Assembly (NCBI RefSeq): GCF_017312725.1
Contig: NZ_BOPO01000039.1
Location: 35,155 to 99,154 of the forward strand
From: Actinocatenispora comari
Lineage (GTDB): Bacteria > Actinomycetota > Actinomycetes > Mycobacteriales > Micromonosporaceae
DNA: 64,000 nucleotides
Reading direction: 5' to 3'
In this document: one piece after another, positions 56,733 through 64,000 of the stretch
Layout: each line of letters starts with the position of its first letter
Position numbering within the stretch: the first letter of the stretch is position 1
Made by a program: the position numbers and the translations under genes
The notes under the pieces: generated by a model
Databases searched by the model: none
The model's input: only the letters and a program-made list of their open reading frames with translations
Told to the model about the DNA's origin: nothing

Positions 56733-59636
56733 GTGTCCGATGCCGCCGACGAACTGCGCGCCCGGCGGTTCGGCGGATCCTGGCGGCGCTACCAGCAGCA
56801 GGCGTTGGACGCATTCGAGGCGGACCGGGCCGGCGGCGATCACCGGTTCTTCGCGGTGCTGCCGCCCGGCGCCGGCAAGACCCTGATCGGCCTGGAGGTG
56901 GCCCGCCGCCTCGGCCGGCGGACCCTGGTACTCGCGCCCAACACCGCGGTGGTCGGGCAGTGGGCGGACACCTGGGACCGCCGGTTCGTCCCCGACGGGG
57001 CGCCCTGCGGCACCGACCGCGATCTCGCCGGCGCGGTCAACGTCCTGACGTACCAGTCGATCGCGGTGCTGCGGGCCGGCACCGCGGCGCCGCACCGGCG
57101 CGCCACGCTGCGCGCCGGCAGCCACGACGAGCTGCTCGACCTGCTGCACCCCAACGGCCGCGCGGTGATCGAGAGGGCCCGCGGGCTCGGCCCCTGGACG
57201 CTGGTCCTGGACGAGTGCCACCACCTGCTGTCCACCTGGGGCGCGCTGGTCCGGGCGGTGGTCGACGCGCTCGGCGAGCGCACCGCACTGGTCGGGCTGA
57301 CCGCGACCCCGCGCCGATCGCTGACCGGCTGGCAGGCGGAGCTGCACGACGACCTGTTCGGCCCGGCCGACCTGGAGGTGCCGGCGCCGGCCCTGGTGAA
57401 GGCCGGCACGCTGGCGCCGTACCAGGAGCTGGTCTACCTGACCCGGCCGACGCCGGCGGAGGACACCTGGCTGGCCAGCGAAACCGCCCGGTTCGCCCAG
57501 CTGCGGTTCCAGCTGATCGACCACGCCCTCGGTACGGTGCCGCTGCTGACCTGGCTGTCCGCCCGCGCCGACCGCTCGTACGCCCCGGCCGGCGGCACCG
57601 ACACGCACCGACCCGACGCCCCGGCCGGGCACGGCGACCCGGGCGAGGACGGTCGAGGCACTCCGGCCGAGCGCGCTGAGAGCGGGCGCGCGGCAGGGTC
57701 GGCCGGCGGGCCGCGGTTGAGCTGGTCGGCCTTCGAGGCGGCCGAACCGGCGCTGGCCCGGGCGGCGCTGCGGTTCGCACACGCCGGGATGATCGGGCTG
57801 CCGGCCGGCGCCCGGCTGCGCGAGATGCACCGCACCGCACCCGACGCCGACGACTGGGTCGCCGTACTGGGCGACTTCTGTACCGGTCACCTGCAGGCCA
57901 GCGCGGACGAGCGGGACGTCGCGGCACTCGCCGCGATCAAGCGGGTACTGCCCGGTCTCGGCTACCGGCTGACCAGCCGCGGGCTGCGGGTCGGCCCGTC
58001 GCCGGTGGACCGGCTGTGCGGCCTGTCCGAGGCGAAGATCGCCGCCACCACGCACATCCTCGCGGCCGAGTCGGCGGCACGCGGCGACCGGCTGCGCGCG
58101 CTGGTGCTGTGCGACTTCGAGCAGCTGGCCGGGCGGCCCGCCGCGAGCCTCGCCCCGGTACCGCTCAGCGCGCTGTCCGGATCCGCCCGGCTGGCGTTCG
58201 CCACGCTGGCCGCGGCCGACGTGGACGGCCCGGGCGGGCTCCGGCCGCTGCTGGTCACCGGGGCCACCTTCGCCGCGCCCCGGGCGCTCGCGGCGGAACT
58301 GGTCGCGGCGGCGACCCGGGCCGGGCACCGGGTCGGTACCGCACCGCTGGACGCCGTGACCGTGCTGCTGACCGGCCTGCCGACCCGGGCCGCGGTCGCG
58401 CTCGCCACCGAGTTCTTCGCCGCCGGCCGGGCCCGCGTCCTGGTCGGCACCCGGGCGCTGCTCGGCGAGGGCTGGGACTGCCCGCAGGTGTGCGTCACCG
58501 TCGACCTGACCACCGCGACCACGGCGACCGCGGTGACCCAGATGCGCGGCCGGGGCCTGCGACCCGATCCGGCGGACCCGGCGAAGCTCACCGACAACTG
58601 GACCGTGTGCTGCGTGGCCGACGAGCATCCCCGCGGCGACGCCGACTACCTGCGGCTGGTGCGCAAGCACGACGCGTACTTCGCGCTCGGCGCCGGCGGG
58701 GAGGTCGAGTCCGGTGTGACGCACTGCGACGCCGCACTGTCCCCGTACGCGCCGCCCGACGCCGCGACGTCCCGCGCCGTCACCGCCCGGGCGCTCGCCG
58801 CCCCGGCCCGCCTCGCCGAGGTACGGGACGAGTGGCGGATCGGCGCGCCCTTCGCCGGCGTCGAGGCGGCGAGCCTGCGGGTCCGGTCCGGGCGCTCGCT
58901 CGGCCGCTCCGCCGCCTGGTTGCCGGGCGCCCTGCTGGCACCCACGGCGCCGGACGAGCACGGCCCGCGGCTCGCCCCGGGGTACGTCGTGGCCGCCGTG
59001 GCGGCGGTGCTGGTCGCTGCGCTGTCCCTGCTGCTCGGGCCGGTGGTGGCGCTGGCGGGCATCGCCCTCGCCGGCACCGCGGGGTTGGTCGCCACCGCCG
59101 TGGGGCTGGTCCGGCGGCACCGGATCCGTACCGGGCCGGACGCGCTGGAGCAGCTCGCCGCGGCGGTGGCGGACGCGCTGCACACCGCCGGCGGTACCGA
59201 CACCGGCGCCGGGGCGCTGCACGTGTCGCCCGCCGTGGACGGTTCGCTGCGGTGCGAGCTGACCGGGGTACCGGCGGAGCAGTCGGCCCTGTTCGCGGCC
59301 GCACTGGACGAACTGCTGGCCCCGCTCGCCGAACCGCGCTACCTGGTGGGCCGGCGGGTCCTGGTCGCCCCGGCCGGGGCGAGGGGTGCCGTGACGCTCG
59401 CCGTACGGTCGATGGTGCGGCGGCCGCTGCCGGGTGCGGTGGCGTGGCACGCGGTGCCGCGGTGGTGCGCGCGCAACGCGGTACGCCGGGAGCTGTTCGC
59501 CGCCGCTTGGGAGCGGCACGTCGGCCCGGCCCGGCTGCTGGCCGCCGAGGGCGCCGAGGGCGCCGCGATCTGCGAGCTGATGCGCGGCGAGGACCCGTTC
59601 GCGATCACCGCCCAGCTGCGCACCGTCTGGCGCTGA
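56733..59636 (+). CDS. Superfamily 2 DEAD/DEAH helicase with internal transmembrane hairpin
   Basis: The 967-residue protein has helicase motif I PPGAGKTLIGLEV (about 45), the DEAH-like LDECHHLLSTWG (motif II), GLTATPRRS (motif III), and C-terminal lobe motifs VLVGTRALLGEGWDCPQV and QMRGRGLRPDP (motif VI). A low-complexity insert (Gly, Asp, Arg, Ala) near 285-325 splits the lobes. After the core, about 750-790, two hydrophobic segments occur (VVAAVAAVLVAALSLLLGPVVALAGIALAGTAGLVATAVGL, in parts), followed by ~175 residues of unknown fold. A membrane-anchored SF2 helicase is unusual. The GTG at 56733 is reached by a CATACT box 6 nt before it (leaderless). The role is unknown. Confidence 0.85.
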   Translation: MSDAADELRARRFGGSWRRYQQQALDAFEADRAGGDHRFFAVLPPGAGKTLIGLEVARRLGRRTLVLAPNTAVVGQWADTWDRRFVPDGAPCGTDRDLAGAVNVLTYQSIAVLRAGTAAPHRRATLRAGSHDELLDLLHPNGRAVIERARGLGPWTLVLDECHHLLSTWGALVRAVVDALGERTALVGLTATPRRSLTGWQAELHDDLFGPADLEVPAPALVKAGTLAPYQELVYLTRPTPAEDTWLASETARFAQLRFQLIDHALGTVPLLTWLSARADRSYAPAGGTDTHRPDAPAGHGDPGEDGRGTPAERAESGRAAGSAGGPRLSWSAFEAAEPALARAALRFAHAGMIGLPAGARLREMHRTAPDADDWVAVLGDFCTGHLQASADERDVAALAAIKRVLPGLGYRLTSRGLRVGPSPVDRLCGLSEAKIAATTHILAAESAARGDRLRALVLCDFEQLAGRPAASLAPVPLSALSGSARLAFATLAAADVDGPGGLRPLLVTGATFAAPRALAAELVAAATRAGHRVGTAPLDAVTVLLTGLPTRAAVALATEFFAAGRARVLVGTRALLGEGWDCPQVCVTVDLTTATTATAVTQMRGRGLRPDPADPAKLTDNWTVCCVADEHPRGDADYLRLVRKHDAYFALGAGGEVESGVTHCDAALSPYAPPDAATSRAVTARALAAPARLAEVRDEWRIGAPFAGVEAASLRVRSGRSLGRSAAWLPGALLAPTAPDEHGPRLAPGYVVAAVAAVLVAALSLLLGPVVALAGIALAGTAGLVATAVGLVRRHRIRTGPDALEQLAAAVADALHTAGGTDTGAGALHVSPAVDGSLRCELTGVPAEQSALFAAALDELLAPLAEPRYLVGRRVLVAPAGARGAVTLAVRSMVRRPLPGAVAWHAVPRWCARNAVRRELFAAAWERHVGPARLLAAEGAEGAAICELMRGEDPFAITAQLRTVWR

Positions 59637-59728
59637 GCCCCGCCGGACCGGCTGGTGCCGCCCCCGTGGGCCGCGACACCGGGGCGGCACGACGGGGTGC
59701 GGATGCGCCCCGGCGCGGCACCTATGCT

Positions 59729-59803
59729 GGCGGTACGCGACTGGCGCGGCAAGGTGGGGCACCACCGGGGAGCGACGTCGGCCGCACCGCGCGCCTGGGT
59801 GTG
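59729..59803 (+). promoter_or_regulatory. ZTP (pfl) riboswitch upstream of glyA
   Basis: The RNA contains the ZTP-class signature in order: ACTGGCG (59740-59746), the GGTGG...CCACC hairpin with CCGGGGAGCG (59753-59774), and the 3' pseudoknot strand CGCGCCTGGGTG (59790-59801). ZTP riboswitches sense the folate-stress alarmone ZTP/ZMP and commonly precede glyA, folD and pur genes. A -10-like TATGCT lies at 59723-59728 just upstream. The glyA ribosome-binding site is only about 30 nt behind it. Confidence 0.92.
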
Positions 59804-59840
59804 GCAACCACGATCGTCCTTGCCCTCCTGGAGGTGGCAA
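59801..59840 (+). promoter_or_regulatory. Candidate expression platform of the ZTP riboswitch
   Basis: GTGGCAA occurs at 59801-59807 and again at 59834-59840. TTGCC at 59820-59824 can pair with GGCAA in either copy. Pairing with the second copy places the GGAGG ribosome-binding site (59830-59834) and the first base of the start codon in a hairpin; pairing with the first frees it. This would be translational control. It is a model from base pairing only. Confidence 0.55.
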
Positions 59841-61090
59841 TGTCCGCGTTGCACGACACCGATCCGCAGCTCGCCGGCATGGTCGACGCCGAGCGGCGAC
59901 GCCAGTTCGACGTGTTGCGGCTGATCCCGTCGGAGAACTACGTCTCCCCCGCCGTGCTCGCCGCGACCGGCACGGTGCTGACCAACAAGTACTCCGAGGG
60001 GTACCCGCACCGCCGCTACTACGAGGGTCAGCAGGTCATCGACCAGGTCGAGGACCTGGCCAACGAACGCGCCCGGGAGCTGTTCGGGGTCGAGCACGCG
60101 AACGTGCAGCCCTACTCCGGCTCGCCCGCGAACCTCGCCGTCTACCTGGCGTTCCTGGCGCCCGGCGACCCGGTGCTCGCAATGGGGCTGCCGGCCGGCG
60201 GGCACCTGACCCACGGCGCGCCGCCGTCGGCCACCGGCCGCTGGTTCGACGCGGTGCACTACGGGGTACGCCGGGACACCGGCCGGATCGACCTGGACGA
60301 GGTGCGCGACCTGGCCCGGTCGCACCGGCCGAAGCTGATCATCTGCGGCGGTACCGCGATCCCGCGCACCATCGACTTCGCCGCGTTCGGCGAGATCGCC
60401 CGCGAGGTCGGCGCGATCCTGCTGGCCGACATCGCGCACATCGCCGGGCTGGTGGTCGGCGGCGCGCACCCGAGCCCGGTCGGGCACGCCGACGTCATTT
60501 CCACCACCACCCACAAGACGCTGCGCGGACCGCGCGGGGCGATGCTGCTGTCCACCGCGGAGCACGCGAAGGCGCTGGACTCCGCGGTCTTCCCGGGGCT
60601 GCAGGGCGGGCCGCACAACCACACCACGGCGGCGATCGCGGTGGCGCTGGCCGAGGCCGCGCAGCCGGACTTCACCGAGTACGCCCAGCGGATCGTGGCG
60701 AACGCGCAGGCGCTGGCGGCCGCGCTGACCGACCGCGGCTACCAGTTGGTCTCCGGCGGTACCGACAACCACCTGCTGCTGGTCGACCTGACCGACAAGG
60801 GCGTGACCGGCAAGGTGGCGGCGAAGGCGCTGGACGCCGCCGGGGTCGAACTGAACTTCAACACGGTGCCGTTCGACCCGCGGCGGCCGTTCGACCCGTC
60901 CGGGATCCGGCTCGGCACTCCGGCGATCACCACCCGCGGCCTCGCCCCGCAGCACATGCCGCAGGTCGCGGAGTGGATCGACCGCACGGTACGGGCCGCG
61001 GCCGACGGCGACGAGTCCGGCTACGCCGACACCGCCGCCCAGGTACGGGAGTTCCTCGCCGACTTCCCGATCTTCGGCGAGGCCTCCTGA
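59840..61090 (+). CDS. glyA: Serine hydroxymethyltransferase
   Basis: The 416-residue protein is a fold-type I PLP enzyme. It shows LRLIPSENYVSPAVLAATG, TNKYSEGYPHRRYYEGQQ, NVQPYSGSPAN, the PLP Lys in STTTHKTLRGPRGA and FPGLQGGPHNH. It interconverts serine and glycine with transfer of one carbon to tetrahydrofolate. CTGGAGGTGGCA precedes the ATG at 59840. A ZTP riboswitch directly upstream links it to folate status. A strong two-way terminator follows. Confidence 0.97.
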   Translation: MSALHDTDPQLAGMVDAERRRQFDVLRLIPSENYVSPAVLAATGTVLTNKYSEGYPHRRYYEGQQVIDQVEDLANERARELFGVEHANVQPYSGSPANLAVYLAFLAPGDPVLAMGLPAGGHLTHGAPPSATGRWFDAVHYGVRRDTGRIDLDEVRDLARSHRPKLIICGGTAIPRTIDFAAFGEIAREVGAILLADIAHIAGLVVGGAHPSPVGHADVISTTTHKTLRGPRGAMLLSTAEHAKALDSAVFPGLQGGPHNHTTAAIAVALAEAAQPDFTEYAQRIVANAQALAAALTDRGYQLVSGGTDNHLLLVDLTDKGVTGKVAAKALDAAGVELNFNTVPFDPRRPFDPSGIRLGTPAITTRGLAPQHMPQVAEWIDRTVRAAADGDESGYADTAAQVREFLADFPIFGEAS

Positions 61091-61120
61091 CGCCCGGCGG
61101 TCTCGCACCGCACGACGGCG

Positions 61121-61154
61121 GCCGGGCCGGCGATCCGCGGACCGCCGGCCCGGC
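61121..61154. terminator. Perfect 12-bp hairpin between glyA and the ABC ATPase
   Basis: GCCGGGCCGGCG, a 10-nt loop, then CGCCGGCCCGGC, between convergent genes; two-way terminator. Confidence 0.88.
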
Positions 61155-61181
61155 GCCGCTCACCGAGCGCCGCGCCGGTCG

Positions 61182-62468
61182 TCAGCGGGACAGGGCGCCA
61201 CGGGTGTTGATCCGCCGGCCGTTGCGGTCGAACACGTGCAGCTGGGACAGGTCGGCGTGCATCGCGACGATCTCGCCGACCTTCGGCGCCGCGTACGGCG
61301 GGAGCCGCAGCGCGAACTCCGCGACCTGCTGCTCGTGCCGGCCGGGATCGGCCTCGGCGACCGGCTCGGGATCCGGTGCCTGCTCCGCCGGCCCGTCCCG
61401 GCGCGAGCGCCACCACCGCCGCAGCGAGCTCTCGACCGGCATGACGGCCTCGTGCCCGGTGCCGGTCAGCTCGTCCAGGCCGGCGGCCATGCCACCGACG
61501 TCCAGGTACGCGATGGTCTCGTGGCCGAGATGCTCGGCGTAGCGCACGATCCCGCGCAACGCGCCCGCGTGGTCGGCGCCGACCGGCGTGACCGCCTCGG
61601 CCCGCAGCCCGACGATGACCTGCTCACCGTGGTAGCGGACCAGGTCGCGGACCCGCGGGTCCGACCAGGGCAGCGCGACGTGCTGGTGGCCGAGATCCAG
61701 CAGCAGCCGGTCGTCGAGGTAGGCGTACACGGTGGCCCAGAGCAGGTTCATCCGCGGGGTGCCGAGGAACGCGGCGACGAACAGCGACTCGGGCGCGCGG
61801 TAGGCGCCGTGCGGGGTACTGAGCTGCTCGATCCGACCGTCGCGCAGGATGGCGACCCGGTCGGCCATGGTCAGCGCCTCGGTCTGGTCGTGCGTGACGT
61901 AGATGGTGGTCACGCCGATGCTGCGGACCAGGCTGGAGATCTCCGCCCGCAGCCCCTGCCGCAGCGCGCTGTCCAGGTTGGACAGCGGCTCGTCGAGCAG
62001 GAAGACGCGCGGCTCCCGGATGATCGCCCGGCCCATCGCCACCCGCTGTTTCTGGCCGCCGGAGAGCTGGCCGGGCCGGCGTTCCAGGGTGTCGGCGACG
62101 CCGAGCGCGGCGGCCAGGTCGGCCACCCGCTCGGAGACCGTCTCCGGCGACTGCCGCGCCAGCTTCAGCGGGAAGCCGAGGTTGCCGCGCACCGACATGT
62201 GCGGGTACAGGGCGAAGTCCTGGAACGCCATCGCGACCCGGCGCTCCCGGGGCGACCAGCGGTTCGCGATCTCGCCGTCGAACCGGATCAGCCCGTCGGT
62301 CGGGTCCTCCAGTCCGGCCACCATCCGCAGGATGGTGGACTTCCCGCAGCCCGAGGGGCCGAGCAGCACCATCACCTCGCCGTCGGACACCGACAGGTCC
62401 AGTGCGTCGACCGCCACCGTCCCGCTCGGGAACGTCTTGGACACTGACTCAAGAGCCAGCGCTGTCAT
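61182..62468 (-). CDS. MsiK/UgpC-type sugar ABC transporter ATPase
   Basis: The 428-residue protein has Walker A LLGPSGCGKSTILRMVAGLE, Q-loop MAFQDFALYPHMSV, signature LSGGQKQRVAMGRAI, Walker B VFLLDEPLSNLD and the switch His in YVTHDQTEALTMADR, then the TOBE/OB domain (FLGTPRMNLL, VIVGLRAEAV). A ~50-residue charged insert (RRWWRSRRDGPAEQAP...) in the C-terminal domain lengthens it beyond the usual ~370. No permease is adjacent, so it may serve remote importers such as 45457-48667, as MsiK does in Streptomyces. The ATG at 62468 lies past a rejected longer start. Confidence 0.94.
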   Translation of the reverse strand: MTALALESVSKTFPSGTVAVDALDLSVSDGEVMVLLGPSGCGKSTILRMVAGLEDPTDGLIRFDGEIANRWSPRERRVAMAFQDFALYPHMSVRGNLGFPLKLARQSPETVSERVADLAAALGVADTLERRPGQLSGGQKQRVAMGRAIIREPRVFLLDEPLSNLDSALRQGLRAEISSLVRSIGVTTIYVTHDQTEALTMADRVAILRDGRIEQLSTPHGAYRAPESLFVAAFLGTPRMNLLWATVYAYLDDRLLLDLGHQHVALPWSDPRVRDLVRYHGEQVIVGLRAEAVTPVGADHAGALRGIVRYAEHLGHETIAYLDVGGMAAGLDELTGTGHEAVMPVESSLRRWWRSRRDGPAEQAPDPEPVAEADPGRHEQQVAEFALRLPPYAAPKVGEIVAMHADLSQLHVFDRNGRRINTRGALSR

Positions 62469-62640
62469 CGGGCCTCCAATACCGCCTGGAACGGCACAAG
62501 CCGCCGAACATACTGTGGCCGCTCTCACAGCACATACAATCAGCCGAACGTGTAGAAGCGAAGTCGCCAGTTGCGGCGCGCAAGGTGCACGAATTGGGCG
62601 ATGGCGGCGACACTCATCGTCGCCGGTAACGTCCAGTCCC

Positions 62641-63378
62641 GTGTTCGTGTTGTTGCCGCCCTCCGAGACGAAGGCGCCCGGCGGTCAGGGCGCCCCGCTG
62701 CAGCTGACCCGGCTGTCGTTCCCGTCGCTGGGTTCGACCCGGTCCCGGGTCATCGCCGCGGTCCAGGCCGCATCGACCGACGCCGACCTGGCCCGGGCCG
62801 TACTGCGGCTGTCGGCGCGGCAGGACGCCGAACTCGCGGCGAACCGGGCGCTGTGGCACGCGGCGACGACACCGGCACTGCTGCGCTACACCGGCGTGCT
62901 GTACGAGGCGCTCGGCTACCCGTCGCTGCCGGCCGCCGACCGGCGCCGCGCGGACGAGCGGCTGGTCGTCGGATCCGCCCTGTTCGGCGCGGTCCGGGCG
63001 AACGACGCGATCCCGGCGTACCGGCTCTCGGCGGGAGTCCGGCTGCCCGGCCTCGGCTCGCTGCGCTCGGTCTGGCGGCCGGTGCTGACCGCCGCGCTGG
63101 CCGGCGGCCCCGTCCTGGACCTGCGTTCCTCGGTGTACCAGGCGCTCGGCCCGGTGCCCGACGCGATCACCGTCCGGGTCGTCTCGCCCCGCCCGGACGG
63201 CCGGCTGGCCATCGTCAGCCACCACAACAAGGCGTACAAGGGGCGGCTCGCCCGGGCGATGTGCGCCGCCGACCGGCTGGACGGCATCGAGGACGTCATC
63301 CTCGCCGCGAAGACCGCCGAGCTGGACGTGACCCGTACCGGCGACAACGAGCTCCAACTGCGCACCGAGGCCGGCTGA
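62641..63378 (+). CDS. yaaA: YaaA-family (DUF328) peroxide stress protein
   Basis: The 245-residue protein starts FVLLPPSETKAPGGQGAPL, the DUF328/YaaA hallmark, followed by LYEALGYPSLP, VVGSALFGAVRANDAIPAYRLSAG and VVSHHNKAYKGRLARAM. In E. coli YaaA limits free iron and DNA damage under peroxide stress. A direct DNA-binding helix-hairpin-helix-like role has been suggested for homologues. The GTG start has a TAACGT box 8 nt upstream (nearly leaderless). It is divergent from the ABC ATPase. Confidence 0.88.
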   Translation: MFVLLPPSETKAPGGQGAPLQLTRLSFPSLGSTRSRVIAAVQAASTDADLARAVLRLSARQDAELAANRALWHAATTPALLRYTGVLYEALGYPSLPAADRRRADERLVVGSALFGAVRANDAIPAYRLSAGVRLPGLGSLRSVWRPVLTAALAGGPVLDLRSSVYQALGPVPDAITVRVVSPRPDGRLAIVSHHNKAYKGRLARAMCAADRLDGIEDVILAAKTAELDVTRTGDNELQLRTEAG

Positions 63379-63465
63379 CCCGGGTACCGGCGGGTACCGG
63401 GGCGCTGGCCGAAAACTTCGGCGCAACAGAGGTGTCGCCACGGCCCGGCTGGGTACGGTGGCCGT

Positions 63466-63804
63466 GTGATGCCACAACCCCCGAGCGTCCCCGCCATCGA
63501 CGTCGACGCGGTCGCCGAGGACACGCTGATCCTCGACGTTCGCGAGCCGGACGAGTATGCCGCGGGACACATCGCCAACGCCCTGCCCATGCCGATGGGA
63601 TCCGTGCCGGAGCGGATCCCGGAGTTACCGGACGGACGGCGCATCGTCGTGGTCTGCCGGTCCGGTGGCCGGTCCGCCCGGGTCACCGGCTACCTCCGCC
63701 AGGAGGGCCTGTCCGCGGTCAACCTGGACGGGGGTATGCGCGCCTGGGTTGCCGCCGGGCGGCCGATGACCGCCGACACCGACACCGAGCCCACCCTGAT
63801 CTGA
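63466..63804 (+). CDS. Rhodanese-domain protein
   Basis: The 112-residue protein is a single rhodanese domain: TLILDVREPDEYAAGHIANALPMPMG, then VVVCRSGGRSARVTGYLRQEG with the active-site Cys in CRSGGRS, and NLDGGMRAWVAAG. It transfers or binds sulfane sulfur, perhaps in persulfide handling. The GTG at 63466 is chosen because TACGGT (63454-63459) ends exactly 6 nt before it, giving a leaderless start; the ATG two bases on in frame is an alternative. Confidence 0.92.
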   Translation: MMPQPPSVPAIDVDAVAEDTLILDVREPDEYAAGHIANALPMPMGSVPERIPELPDGRRIVVVCRSGGRSARVTGYLRQEGLSAVNLDGGMRAWVAAGRPMTADTDTEPTLI

Positions 63805-63906
63805 CCGCGTCGCACCGACGCGGACCCGCGGCGCACGCCGGTCACCGGCGTGCGCCGCACTCGTACCTGGCGCGCCGTCCCTGGACAACCCGACCCGGTG
63901 GCTCCG

Positions 63907-64000
63907 CCCGGCACGATCGCCCCTGCCCGGCACGACGGCCCCGGCCCGGCACGACGGCCCCCGCGCGGCACGACGGCCCCCGCGCGGCTCGACGGCCCCC
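63907..64000. repeat. 19-bp tandem repeat running off the window
   Basis: Units close to CCCGGCACGACGGCCCCNG lie at 63907-63925, 63926-63944, 63945-63963, 63964-63982 and 63983-64000 (the last cut by the edge). Drift between units is at most a few bases. No reading frame with a start fits. The array continues beyond the window, so its length is unknown. Confidence 0.85.

Noticed and set aside
55422..59840. 1472-codon open frame on the minus strand opposite the helicase
   Set aside because: Only its 3' part (to 56612) is the aminotransferase. The rest is Arg/Gly/Pro/His-rich antisense shadow of the GC-rich helicase gene without domain motifs.

Overview
The window is chromosomal DNA from a very GC-rich actinomycete. 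The codon use, frequent GTG starts, many genes without a Shine-Dalgarno but with a TANNNT box 6-8 nt before the start codon (leaderless genes), MsiK-style sugar import, SigE-family sigma factor, LCP proteins and HspR-type control of lon all fit. The family is probably Micromonosporaceae-like, but nothing here fixes the genus. I see no tRNA, rRNA, CRISPR array, prophage or insertion sequence. Gene order looks like ordinary chromosome with metabolic, envelope and regulatory genes.

Layout. 1-8.6 kb: end of a two-component sensor and its OmpR-type regulator, adenosine deaminase, a spermidine-synthase-like methyltransferase, a SpoU-type rRNA/tRNA methyltransferase, a PAS-GGDEF-EAL protein, a D-2-hydroxyacid dehydrogenase, and thioredoxin behind a CsoR-like palindrome. 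8.7-22.2 kb: Lon protease with a HAIR-like operator, a DoxX protein, secreted GH20 hexosaminidase, an exported alpha/beta hydrolase, a Bcr/CflA exporter, an FMN hydroxyacid oxidase, LacZ and an S66 peptidase. 22.3-30.3 kb: a cell-envelope block with a class A PBP, a GHL10 hydrolase, an ECF sigma factor overlapping a membrane protein, and two tandem LCP proteins. 30.4-35.6 kb: a taurine/nitrate-type ABC importer divergent from a CitA/DcuS-type two-component pair. 35.8-45.3 kb: a phosphotransferase-fold protein, three TetR modules with visible candidate operators, GalU, a methyltransferase and a DUF4396 membrane protein under a perfect CsoR-like operator. 45.5-48.7 kb: a sugar ABC importer without an ATPase. 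48.8-51.3 kb: a NarL-type two-component operon. 51.3-55.0 kb: a heterodimeric ABC exporter with one degenerate ATP site. 55.4-64 kb: a MalY-type aminotransferase, a membrane-spanning superfamily 2 helicase, GlyA behind a ZTP riboswitch, an MsiK-like ATPase that may energise the orphan sugar importer, YaaA and a rhodanese.

The observations that stand out are: (1) a ZTP riboswitch before glyA with a repeated GTGGCAA that could switch the ribosome-binding site; (2) two CsoR-like palindromes, before trxA and before the DUF4396 gene; (3) an SF2 helicase with an internal transmembrane hairpin; (4) a recurring pattern of short (14-19 bp) tandem duplications that start at stop codons and spread into the 3' intergenic space; (5) TetR operators placed directly on promoters; (6) GTCCAC-W-GTGGAC palindromes that resemble paired DnaA boxes. 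All function calls are by sequence recognition only.
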